From Algoriphagus yeomjeoni (GTDB taxonomy: Bacteria > Bacteroidota > Bacteroidia > Cytophagales > Cyclobacteriaceae), in NCBI RefSeq assembly GCF_003259505.1, contig NZ_QLLK01000005.1, positions 186,001-250,000 of the forward strand: a stretch of 64,000 nt of DNA. The letters are read 5' to 3'. Positions 9,495-18,800 of the stretch are shown piece by piece (positions within the stretch are counted from its first letter, which is position 1; the number at the start of each line of letters is the position of its first letter). The notes under the pieces were generated by a model. The model did no database searches and was not told where the DNA came from. It saw nothing but the letters and a program-made list of their open reading frames with translations. The position numbers and the translations under genes were made by a program.

Positions 9495-10099
9495 TTTCGT
9501 TAGGGTTTCTATTGATTTATTACAAGAGAACTGAAAAACATACAAGCTCCAGTTTGAACTTAAATTTATTTCACCGAGCGAATCTAAACTTGGTTGGCCA
9601 ACTACTAGAAACTTCAGCAAATTATCCATGGTCATAAATTAACCTAAATGACACAGGTGTTGGCATAAATGCTTTTAAATTTTATGAATCTACCAGTTTG
9701 TTTGGTTTGACCAAAATCGAGATAAAGTTTTACTCAATCTGAAACAAGGTAAAAACAGGTGTAGTGGTTTTTTCTACCTGATCCACAAAACAAGGGAATT
9801 AGCTAAAGTTCATAAGAAATGAGAAAATGCTTTTGAGGTAGCCCATGCTCATATTCCCAATACTATAAAAATCTTTGCCTAAGCTCGTAGCCTTTTTATT
9901 AAGTCTGTGGTTTTGGTTGATTTAGGTATCCAAGCACCCGATTTGAACAGTTTTATAACAATTGATTAATCAAATTCAAATTTCAAAGCTTGTTTTTAGA
10001 TTCATGGGAAATCTGTTCATTTTTTTTCAGAGGCAAAACAAACTATTTTAAACAAACTTGGAATTAGAAGGTTCTCAAAAGGGCATATTAGATAGCTGT

Positions 10100-10132
10100 T
10101 TTGTTATTCAAATAATTTTACAATTATCTTTG
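10100..10132 (+). promoter_or_regulatory. Candidate promoter of susC/susD
   Basis: TTTG (10100-10103), 21-nt spacer, TATCTTTG (10125-10132). This matches the Bacteroidota consensus with a slightly long spacer. It would give a 5' leader of about 270 nt before susC, which contains the 10315-10338 hairpin. Confidence 0.45.
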
Positions 10133-10314
10133 GTTTTATTTTAGAATGCAGAATTTTTATTTAAAATTGCCTTGAGATATTTTGAATCAAATGCTTTTAT
10201 TGAGGTTTAGAATTTAAAATTATTATTTGAATTCATAAAACTGAGGAGAAGTTCCAACAGTCCTTTGGTCTGAAGGTATAATGCCTTAAATTAAGCATAG
10301 TTGTTTTGCCATTT

Positions 10315-10338
10315 ATTTCAGAAAAGAGCTTCTGAAAT
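10315..10338 (+). promoter_or_regulatory. Hairpin in the susC 5' leader
   Basis: ATTTCAGAA and TTCTGAAAT are perfect 9-bp arms around a 6-nt loop, 70 nt before the susC start codon. There is no T run after it, so it is not a terminator; a role in mRNA stability or RNA-level control is possible. Confidence 0.45.
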
Positions 10339-10408
10339 TGTTGAGTAGCAAAAGAATAAAGATTTTCCAAAAGAGCTCATTAAACAATTAACCAAAACCC
10401 AAAATCAC

Positions 10409-13375
10409 ATGAAGAAACATTTAAAGTTGATTTTCATGTTATTCTTATGCTTCGCTTTTAGCCTATGTCAGTCGGCATTTGCACAGCAAGCTACGATAAC
10501 AGGAAAAGTTACAGATGCAGAAACTGGGGAAGGAATCCCGGGAGTAAGTATTCTAATTAGTGGTACCACGCAAGGAGTGGTGACAGATTTGGATGGGGGC
10601 TATTCTATCGAGGCAAGCCCCAGTGATGTTTTACGATTTTCATTTATCGGTTATAACATCGTAGAAGAGGCGGTGGGAAACCGGACAGAAATCAATGTAG
10701 CCCTAGCCGAAAATATACAAGCTCTGACAGAAGTCGTAGTTGTGGGTTATGGTACGCAAGAAAAGAAGGAGATAACCAGTGCGGTAACCAGTATCAAATC
10801 AGAGAATTTTAATCAAGGTACCGTTAATAATCCGTCGCAACTGCTTCAAGGAAAAGTTGCGGGACTAAACATCGCAAGGCCAGGAGGAAATCCCAATGGT
10901 GGATTTAATGTGCGATTGCGAGGTATCTCTTCCATCGGAGAAAATGCTTCGCCTCTAGTTGTTATTGATGGTGTTATTGGAGCTTCCTTAAGTACAGTAG
11001 ATCCAAATGATATAGAATCCATGGACGTATTGAAGGATGGGTCTGCAGCTGCGATTTACGGCACAAGAGGATCAGCGGGTGTGATCTTGGTAACCACAAA
11101 AAAGGGCCGAAAGGGAAGAACTGTTGTTGAATTTAACAGTAGTGTAGCTATCGAAAATGTTGCTAGGACAATCAGTGTCATGAATGCTGAAGAATACAAG
11201 GCAATACCTAATTCCAGAGACCTTGGAGGTAGTACCAACTGGCTTGATGAGGTAACTAATACAGGAGTTAGTCTTATAAACAATCTTTCGCTCGGTGGAG
11301 GAAATGAAAGCACCAGTTATAGAGTTTCGATCAATTCTAGAAATGTTGATGGTGTTGGTATTAATTCCGGATTCGACCAATTAAATGCCAGATTGAGTCT
11401 AACTCAAAAAGCACTAAAAGACAAAGCAACATTTACGGTAAATATTTCCAATACCTCAGTCGATAGAGAATTTGGCAACGAAAACGCCTTTAGATATGCT
11501 ATTATAAGCAATCCAACGCTCCCTGTTTATGATCCAAACCCACAAAGTCCTGATTTTGGAGGCTATTCAGAGCGAGATATTTTTGACTGGTTCAATCCTG
11601 TATCCATTGCAGAACAAAACATCGCAGATGGTAGAGATAACAGCCTTTTGGCCAGTATCCGTGGAGAATACAATTTCTCTAGTAAATTTAGCGGTGCATT
11701 GTTTTATTCCACTCAGCGAGAAACTGAATGGAGAGGGTCTTATTCTCCCAAAACAGCGAAATTCGGAGGTGGATTTGGTAGAAATGGTTTGGCCACTATT
11801 CGAAATAATGAAAGTCTAAATGATCTGTTTGAGGCTACATTGAATTATTATGAAAACTTGGGTAAAGTTGGTGTGTCGATCCTGGGAGGATATTCTTATC
11901 AGGAATTTTTTTATCAAGGAGATTTTACCCAAGCTGGTAATTTTCTGACAGATGCATTTACTTACAATAACATCGGTGCAGCACTTGATTTTGCCAATGG
12001 TTTGGCAAACGTTTCAAGTTATGCCAACACAAACAAATTAGTAGCCTTCTTTGGGCGGACTAATTTCAATTTGGATGATACCTACCTATTATCTCTGAGC
12101 GCTCGATATGAAGGTTCAACTAGATTTGGAGCTAACAATAAGTGGGGCTTGTTTCCTGCAATCAGTGCAGGTGTGAACATCGCAAATTTGGTAGACCTTC
12201 CAGGTGTAAGTTCGATGAAATTCAGGGCAAGTTATGGTAGAACAGGAACCCAGCCAGGAGAATCTTATCTTTCTTTATTGAGATTTGGACGTCAGGGAAA
12301 CTTCTTCTATAACGGGCAATTTATACCGTCTTACGGACCAACTTCAAACGCAAATCCAGATTTATCTTGGGAAACAAAGGATGAATATAATGTGGGCTTG
12401 GACTTTGTGATCTTTAATAACAAGCTTGATGGTGCTATCGACTATTATACAAGGGTGACTACAGGAATGATTTTACCAATCAACGTACCTGTACCACCAA
12501 ACTTATTTCCTACTACCCAATTGAACATAGGTGAAATGTCCAATTCTGGTCTAGAAGTCATGTTAAACTATAAAGCTGTTCAGACAGCTGATTTCAGATG
12601 GACTACGGGAGTCAATTTCTCAACATTAAAGACAAATCTTAGAAGCTTGTCTGCAGGAGATTTAAGTTTCGGAGAAGTTAATTACCGCTCTAATTTTGGA
12701 TCACCAGGTCAAAACCTGACACAATTGATCAGGATTCAGGAAAATGGGCCGCTAGGGCAAATTTGGGGACCAATTCAAGTAGGTGTCAGTGATGATGGAA
12801 GTCCGATAATGCAAGTAATTAATGGTACAGCTGAAGATGAAAACGGAAATCCGGTTTATTGTAACTGTAATGATGATAGAACCCAATTAGGTACAGCTTA
12901 TCCTACTTTGAATTTTGGTTTCAATAACTCCATAGCTTATAAGAATTGGGATTTGAATTTCTTCTTTAGAGGATCTTTTGGTCATTACCTAATTAACAGC
13001 TACAGAGGTTTCTATGAGAATACGGAGAGTACAACAGTTCAAAACTGGAATATTGTAAACACCAAATACTTTGATCCGAATATCACTAAAGCAGAATACA
13101 ATAGCACGCATGTTGAAAAAGCTGATTTTGTAGTTTTGGACAATGCAACTCTCGGCTATAATTTCAATATTGAGCCAGGCAAAGCAGTTGGAAGATTTAG
13201 GGCTTATATTTCAGTTCAAAATCCTTTCATGTTTACCGGATATACCGGTGTAGATCCTGAGGTGAGATATGGAGATTCAGAGTCAAATAATGATCCTCTT
13301 GCTCCGGGAATTGAGCGAAGAGCAACTTATTTCACCACGACGATTACTACTCTAGGCCTTAATCTAAGTTTCTAA
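10409..13375 (+). CDS. SusC/RagA-family TonB-linked outer-membrane transporter
   Basis: This 988-residue protein imports a bound ligand across the outer membrane using TonB energy, with the SusD-like partner encoded next. It has a signal peptide (about 1-25, ending QSAFAQQ), a carboxypeptidase-regulatory-like domain (about 29-100, with GKVTDAETGEGIPGV), the SusC signature VVVGYGTQ at about 110-117, a plug domain (LQGKVAGLNIARPGG, LRGISSIGENASPLVVIDGV, ESMDVLKDGSAAAIYGTRGS) and a C-terminal beta-barrel ending in the aromatic LNLSF. The length is normal to slightly short for the family. The gene is 18 nt from susD. The substrate cannot be read from the sequence: the neighbours are FG-GAP lipoproteins, not glycoside hydrolases. 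Confidence 0.95.
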   Translation: MKKHLKLIFMLFLCFAFSLCQSAFAQQATITGKVTDAETGEGIPGVSILISGTTQGVVTDLDGGYSIEASPSDVLRFSFIGYNIVEEAVGNRTEINVALAENIQALTEVVVVGYGTQEKKEITSAVTSIKSENFNQGTVNNPSQLLQGKVAGLNIARPGGNPNGGFNVRLRGISSIGENASPLVVIDGVIGASLSTVDPNDIESMDVLKDGSAAAIYGTRGSAGVILVTTKKGRKGRTVVEFNSSVAIENVARTISVMNAEEYKAIPNSRDLGGSTNWLDEVTNTGVSLINNLSLGGGNESTSYRVSINSRNVDGVGINSGFDQLNARLSLTQKALKDKATFTVNISNTSVDREFGNENAFRYAIISNPTLPVYDPNPQSPDFGGYSERDIFDWFNPVSIAEQNIADGRDNSLLASIRGEYNFSSKFSGALFYSTQRETEWRGSYSPKTAKFGGGFGRNGLATIRNNESLNDLFEATLNYYENLGKVGVSILGGYSYQEFFYQGDFTQAGNFLTDAFTYNNIGAALDFANGLANVSSYANTNKLVAFFGRTNFNLDDTYLLSLSARYEGSTRFGANNKWGLFPAISAGVNIANLVDLPGVSSMKFRASYGRTGTQPGESYLSLLRFGRQGNFFYNGQFIPSYGPTSNANPDLSWETKDEYNVGLDFVIFNNKLDGAIDYYTRVTTGMILPINVPVPPNLFPTTQLNIGEMSNSGLEVMLNYKAVQTADFRWTTGVNFSTLKTNLRSLSAGDLSFGEVNYRSNFGSPGQNLTQLIRIQENGPLGQIWGPIQVGVSDDGSPIMQVINGTAEDENGNPVYCNCNDDRTQLGTAYPTLNFGFNNSIAYKNWDLNFFFRGSFGHYLINSYRGFYENTESTTVQNWNIVNTKYFDPNITKAEYNSTHVEKADFVVLDNATLGYNFNIEPGKAVGRFRAYISVQNPFMFTGYTGVDPEVRYGDSESNNDPLAPGIERRATYFTTTITTLGLNLSF

Positions 13376-13393
13376 GCTAAAACATAAGATATC

Positions 13394-15028
13394 ATGAAAA
13401 AAATACTAAACATACGATACTTCTTGATTTGCCTGGGAATGAGCTATTTCGCATCATCATGTGTCGATTTAGAAGAAGAAGTTTTTAGCGCTGTTACAGC
13501 TGATAACTTTTTCCAAACAGATGAAGAATTTATTTCTGCGCTTGGAGCAGCATACACATCCTTAGGTGGACTTGGGAATCACTCCGGACTTTGGTCTATC
13601 AATGAAATCGCCTCTGACGAAATTGTTGTTTCACATAAAGGGGGAGACTGGTTTGATGGAGGAGTTCTTTTGCAACTGCATCAGCATGAATTCAAAAGTG
13701 ATAATCCATTCTTTCAAAATTCATGGAATTTCCTTTTTGGAGGAATCAATACCTGTAATAGATTGATCTTTTCTTTTGAAACACTGGATAATCCTAACTC
13801 TGAGGCGTTTATCGCTGAACTCAGGGCATTACGGGCTCTTTATTATTACTGGGCTATGGATGCTTTTGGTAATGTCCCTATTGTAACAGATTTTACTAAT
13901 GAGGAGGCTCCAGATACCAGATCTAGGCAAGAAGTTTATGATTTTATATTGAGTGAACTCAATGAAATCATTCCACTGCTTCCAGTATCAAAAGACGGGA
14001 CAACATATGGAAGAATGACCAAATGGAGTGCATTAATGATCAGAATGAAGCTCTACCTCAATGCAGAGGTATATACAGGTTCTCCTCAATGGGCTCTAGC
14101 TGCTGCAGATGCTTCAGAGATTATTAATAGCGGTGTATACAGCTTGATGCCATCTTACCAAAATAATTTTGTAATAAATAACAGTCAATCCACCGAAAAT
14201 ATCTTTGTCTATCCTTATGATAAGGTATTTGCTGGTGGTTTTAACTGGGTAATGATGACACTACATATTGTAAGCCAGTCTACCTTCAACCTTACCCAAC
14301 AGCCATGGAATGGCTATCAGACAGTTGAAGAATTTTATAACTCATACGTTGATCCGGCTCAAAATCCAGGTGTTCAAGGTCCCGTTTGGAAGGGATTGGC
14401 TTTAGAACAATCCACTGGAACGAGAGACGGAAGATTAAGCAATTTCTTGGTAGGACCTCAATTTAGAGCTGATGGTACAACATTGGTAGATCCGGGAGTT
14501 GAACCTACAGATCCTACAGGAAGAAACGGTGATCCAAATGGACCTCCACTAACTTTCATGCCTTACTTGAATGAAATATCTCCTGGAGGTTTACGTCAAG
14601 CAGGAGCTAGAATTGCGAAATACGAATTTGAAAGGGGCGGGACTGATAATATGAGCAATGACTTTGTGATATTCAGGTTATCTGATGCCATTCTTTCACT
14701 TGCTGAAGCTAAGTTCAGAATGGGGGAAACCACTGAAGCATTGGCCTTGGTGAATCAAATTCGAGACAGAGCAGGTAACCTGGATCCTTTCACTACTTTG
14801 ACCGAAGAAAATCTATTTGCGGAAAGAGGTAGGGAAATGTATGTCGAAATGACTAGAAGACAGGATTTAATCCGATTCAAAAAGTATGGCGATGCTTGGT
14901 GGCCTTATGAAGGTATGAATAGGCCAAAGCAGGTTCACTCTCCTGGAAGCTATTTGGAATTATTCCCTATTCCTCAGCCTCAGCTACTTGCGAATCCAAA
15001 ATTACAACAAAACCCTGGATACAATTAA
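13394..15028 (+). CDS. SusD/RagB-family surface lipoprotein
   Basis: The 544-residue lipoprotein caps the SusC barrel and binds the substrate at the cell surface. The signal ends in the lipobox FASSC (Cys23), followed by acidic residues (VDLEEE), which fits surface export in this phylum. Typical SusD features follow: TPR-like helices with LRALRALYYYWAMDAFGNVP at about 142-161, the NQIRDRAG segment, ERGREMYVEMTRRQDLIRF in the RagB domain, and the family C-terminus LFPIPQPQLLANPKLQQNPG. It is co-transcribed with susC and followed by a strong terminator. Confidence 0.95.
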   Translation: MKKILNIRYFLICLGMSYFASSCVDLEEEVFSAVTADNFFQTDEEFISALGAAYTSLGGLGNHSGLWSINEIASDEIVVSHKGGDWFDGGVLLQLHQHEFKSDNPFFQNSWNFLFGGINTCNRLIFSFETLDNPNSEAFIAELRALRALYYYWAMDAFGNVPIVTDFTNEEAPDTRSRQEVYDFILSELNEIIPLLPVSKDGTTYGRMTKWSALMIRMKLYLNAEVYTGSPQWALAAADASEIINSGVYSLMPSYQNNFVINNSQSTENIFVYPYDKVFAGGFNWVMMTLHIVSQSTFNLTQQPWNGYQTVEEFYNSYVDPAQNPGVQGPVWKGLALEQSTGTRDGRLSNFLVGPQFRADGTTLVDPGVEPTDPTGRNGDPNGPPLTFMPYLNEISPGGLRQAGARIAKYEFERGGTDNMSNDFVIFRLSDAILSLAEAKFRMGETTEALALVNQIRDRAGNLDPFTTLTEENLFAERGREMYVEMTRRQDLIRFKKYGDAWWPYEGMNRPKQVHSPGSYLELFPIPQPQLLANPKLQQNPGYN

Positions 15029-15050
15029 TCAGTATTCAATACAGACCAAA

Positions 15051-15084
15051 AAGCAGGCTGAAATTTCAGCTTGCTTTTTTTTTA
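15051..15084 (+). terminator. Intrinsic terminator after susD
   Basis: A 12-bp stem (AAGCAGGCTGAA/TTCAGCTTGCTT, one G-U pair) with a very short loop is followed by nine or more T residues. It closes the susC-susD transcript, so the following lipoprotein gene needs another promoter or read-through. Confidence 0.88.
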
Positions 15085-15210
15085 AGAGCTTCATACTCCA
15101 AATTTGTTTTAAATAAGATTGAAAAATAGATTCAAATTCGTTTAATTTCTCCATCTCGCATATCAGATGCTTAGAGAGAATTTCCGTAGTTGTTTATGAC
15201 CCATTTATCC

Positions 15211-15813
15211 ATGCGAAGATATTTAACCAAATTATTTTCTTTAATAATTCTGAGCATTGTCCTTCAGAGTTGTGATTCTTCATTCTTTAATTCCTCTGAG
15301 GATTATCCATTGGAATCAGATAACTTGTTTTTAGGTTTTTATTTAGGCATGCCCCAAAAAGACTTTTTTGATCATTGCACTGAATTGAATAAACAACAAA
15401 AAATTACTCAAGGTCCTGGTGGATCCACCAATGTAGAGCACAGAATTGTGGATGAATATGACAGTGAAGTAAGCATGCGGTTTTTTCCGACATTCATAGA
15501 CGAAAAAGTTTATGAAATGCCTGTCCTCTATTCTTATGTAGCTTGGGCACCTTGGAACAGACATTATTGGGCTGAAAGCCTCCTCCCAAAAGTCTTAGAA
15601 AAATATAAATTGACATACGGAGATGATTTTAAATTACTGAACCATCCTACCCAAGGTAAAGTATACTATAAAATTGATGGTAAAAGAAGAATCAACTTGT
15701 TTGTCAAAGATGAACAGTTTGTACAAGCTGTCTTCACGGATTTAAAGGTAGAGAAGAGGCTTAAAGAAGAATTTGAAAAAAGCCAGTCTCAAGAGCAAAA
15801 CCTATCTAATTGA
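15211..15813 (+). CDS. Hypothetical lipoprotein, 200 residues
   Basis: I do not recognise the family. From ATG 15211 the protein opens MRRYLTKLFSLIILSIVLQSC, a clear lipoprotein signal with Cys21. In-frame starts at 15196 (ATG) and 15190 (TTG) would only add a few residues before the Arg pair. The mature part is mixed alpha/beta with an aromatic centre (YSYVAWAPWNRHYWAESLLP) and a charged C-terminal helix (KVEKRLKEEFEKSQSQEQ). It sits between the SusC/SusD pair and the third FG-GAP protein, so it may be an accessory of the same surface system; that is inference from position only. Confidence 0.75.
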   Translation: MRRYLTKLFSLIILSIVLQSCDSSFFNSSEDYPLESDNLFLGFYLGMPQKDFFDHCTELNKQQKITQGPGGSTNVEHRIVDEYDSEVSMRFFPTFIDEKVYEMPVLYSYVAWAPWNRHYWAESLLPKVLEKYKLTYGDDFKLLNHPTQGKVYYKIDGKRRINLFVKDEQFVQAVFTDLKVEKRLKEEFEKSQSQEQNLSN

Positions 15814-15895
15814 GCCAAAAATGATCCAAGTGGCGATCTATCCATCTGCACAATTTCCTACTACAGGGAAAGTTTAGGTTGAGCATTCTAAGTGG

Positions 15896-18800
15896 ATGAT
15901 GAAACAATTTATACCAATGAAAAATGCCAGTTTTCATTTTTTCATTTTTACGCTTCTCACTCTGACTTCATGTTTGCAAAAACCTGATTTACAGCAACAG
16001 GATTCACTTTTCGTAAGTCTTCCTACAGATAAAACAGGTGTTGAATTTATCAATGCCTTGGTCGAAACAGAAGAGTTTAATATCGTTGAATACCTGTATT
16101 TTTATAATGGAGGTGGGGTTTCAGCTGGAGATATCAATAATGACGGACTGATTGATCTCTACTTTTCTTCTAATCAGGGACCTAATAAACTTTATTTGAA
16201 TAACGGAGAGATGGTTTTTGAAGATATCACCACCCAAGCTGGACTGTCGTCTGAGGGGCCGTGGAAAACTGGAGTTTCTATGGCCGATATCAACGGAGAT
16301 GGATTACTGGATATTTACGTTTGTCGGTTGGGGAATTGGAAAACAGTGGCCGGGAGAAATGAACTATATATCAACAACGGTGACTTGACTTTTACGGAAA
16401 GTGCGGAAGAATATGGTTTGGATTTCCAAGGATTCAGCACGCAAGCTGCATTTTTTGATTTCGATAGAGATGGTGATTTGGACATGTATTTACTGAATCA
16501 TGCTGTACACACCGAAAGGAGTTATGGAGGTGCTGAGTCTAGGTATTATGATGATGGGTTTGCGGGGGACAGACTCTATCGAAACAACTTGGAAAGTGGG
16601 GAAAAGAAGTTTACCGGAATCACACGGGAAGCGGGTATTTTTTCCAGTAAAATCGGATATGGTTTGGGGATTGGTATTTCGGACATAAACAACGATGGAT
16701 GGCCAGATATCTATGTTTCAAATGATTTTAATGAGAATGACTACCTCTATATCAATCAGAAAGATGGGACATTTATAGAACAAATTTCTACGGGCGTCAA
16801 TTATAGTAGTAGGTTCTCGATGGGAAGTGATTTTTCAGATTTTAATAATGATGGATGGATTGACTTTATCACCATGGATATGTTGCCTAGGGATGAGATC
16901 ATTCAAAAAATGTCAGCCGGAGAAGATAGTGAAGAAGTTTACCAACTCAAATTGGGGTTTGGTTTTGAAAGACAAGTATCTAGGAACAGCCTTCAACTGA
17001 ATAATTCCAATGGAACATTTTCGGAAATCGGGCAATACTCTGGTGTTTATGCGACAGATTGGAGTTGGGCAGCATTGTTTGGTGATTTTGATAATGATGG
17101 TTGGAAAGATTTATTTGTTTCCAACGGAATAGTACGAAGGCCCAACGACCTGGATTATATGAATTTTGTGACCAATCCTGAACTAAAAGATGGCTTGCAA
17201 AACAAACCTGACATGAGTGATCTTGCGCTAGCTGGGAAAATGCCTGCTGGAGAGGTCGATAATTTTATTTTTAAAAACAATAAAGATCTGACGTTTACAG
17301 ATGTTTCCAAAGAATGGGGCGTTTTCGGCAAAGGCATTTCTAATGGAGCGATATATGGGGATTTGGATAATGACGGGGATCTAGATTTGGTTATTAACAA
17401 TATCAACCAATCAGCTGGAATTTATGAAAACAGATTGGGGCAGTTTTCTGACAATAGTAAAACCGTAAATTATCTAAAGTTGAGATTCAAGGGCTTGGGT
17501 TTAAACCAATTTGGGATTGGAGCTAGGGTAGAGTTGTATTACCAAGATCAGGTCCAAGTTCAGGAAAATTTCACCAGTCGAGGATTTCAATCCACCATTG
17601 CCCCCGAAGTCCATTTTGGATTGGGGAATTTGCAGTACGTAGATTCTCTAAAAGTTACCTGGTCGAGCGGTAAATCAGAAACCCTGAAGAATATCAAAGC
17701 CAATGAAACGCTTGTTTTGGATGAATCAAATGCGAGTTATACCTCCCAAACTTCTGCAAATTCAAAAGGATCAGTGTTAAGGATTTTGGATAAAGCCTCT
17801 ACAGGCCTTGATTTTCAACACATTGAAAATCAATTTAATGATTTTAATACTGAGCCTTTGCTGCCACATAAATTATCGCAAGAAGGCCCTGCATTAGCCG
17901 TAGGAGATTTGAATGGAGATGGTATGGATGACGTTTTTGTTGGCGGGGCTGCTGGGCAGTCAGGGGCAGTGTTTCTTCAAAGTAAAGAAGGTCGATTTTA
18001 TAGAATTCATCAAGCCTTATTGGATGAAGACTCTAGTTTGGAGGATGTAAGTGCGATTTTTTTTGATAGTAATGGAAATGGATTTTTAGATTTATTAGTA
18101 GGAAGGGGAGGTAATATCCAAATCGCTAATGATAAAGGAGAGTCTACCCGGATCTACCTCAATAATGGTAAGGGGGTTTTTAATCAAAAAGTACCAGTAG
18201 AATTGGAGCCTAATACTCAAGTCTCGGTTGTCGAAGCGGCAGACTTTAATGGAGACGGACTGGTAGATTTGATGATTGGGGGCAGAAACGTGGCTGGTAA
18301 ATATGGATATAGCCCCAAGAGTTATTTATTCCAAAATCAAGGAGGAAATAACTATGTAAACCGAACGAAGGAAATTGCTCCAGATTTGGAATGGATAGGG
18401 ATGGTAAAGGATGCGGTTTGGGAAGATTTGGACCTAGATGGAAATCTCGATTTGATTGTAGTGGGCGAATGGATGCCAATCAGCATTTTCATGAATCGAG
18501 GAGGAAAATTAATTAATGAGACCATTTCATTTGGACTGGAAAAATCAAAAGGTTGGTGGAATACAATTGCTGCAGAAGATCTAAATGGGGATGGTTTTCC
18601 AGATCTGGTGATTGGAAATTTGGGATTGAATAGTCGCTTGAAAGCCTCCAAAACGGAGCCTGTTAAAATGATTGTAAATGATTTTGACCAAAATGGAACT
18701 TCAGAGCAGATTATTTCTTATCCAGTGGAAGGAAAATATTATACGGTAGCTTCTAAAGATGAGCTTGTAAAGCAAATGCCAATCCTCAAAAAGGAGTTTT

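Larger units (their letters stand above)
9408..10408. other. 1-kb divergent regulatory gap
   Basis: This AT-rich stretch separates the minus-strand FG-GAP unit from susC and has no convincing ORF; a short plus-strand ORF ending at 9534 is a shadow of the FG-GAP gene start. It holds a 9-bp inverted repeat near the FG-GAP start, a 12-bp AT-rich palindrome at 9962-9973, a predicted susC promoter at 10100-10132 and a hairpin at 10315-10338. No promoter with both elements was found for the minus-strand gene. No regulator gene of the sigma/anti-sigma or hybrid two-component kind is adjacent. Confidence 0.6.

Noticed and set aside
9295..9534. 79-residue plus-strand ORF at the start of the divergent gap
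   Set aside because: Its first half is antisense to the FG-GAP gene and it has no recognisable content.
9962..9973. 12-bp palindrome TTGATTAATCAA in the susC upstream gap
   Set aside because: A short AT-rich palindrome is expected by chance in such sequence; not listed as an operator.
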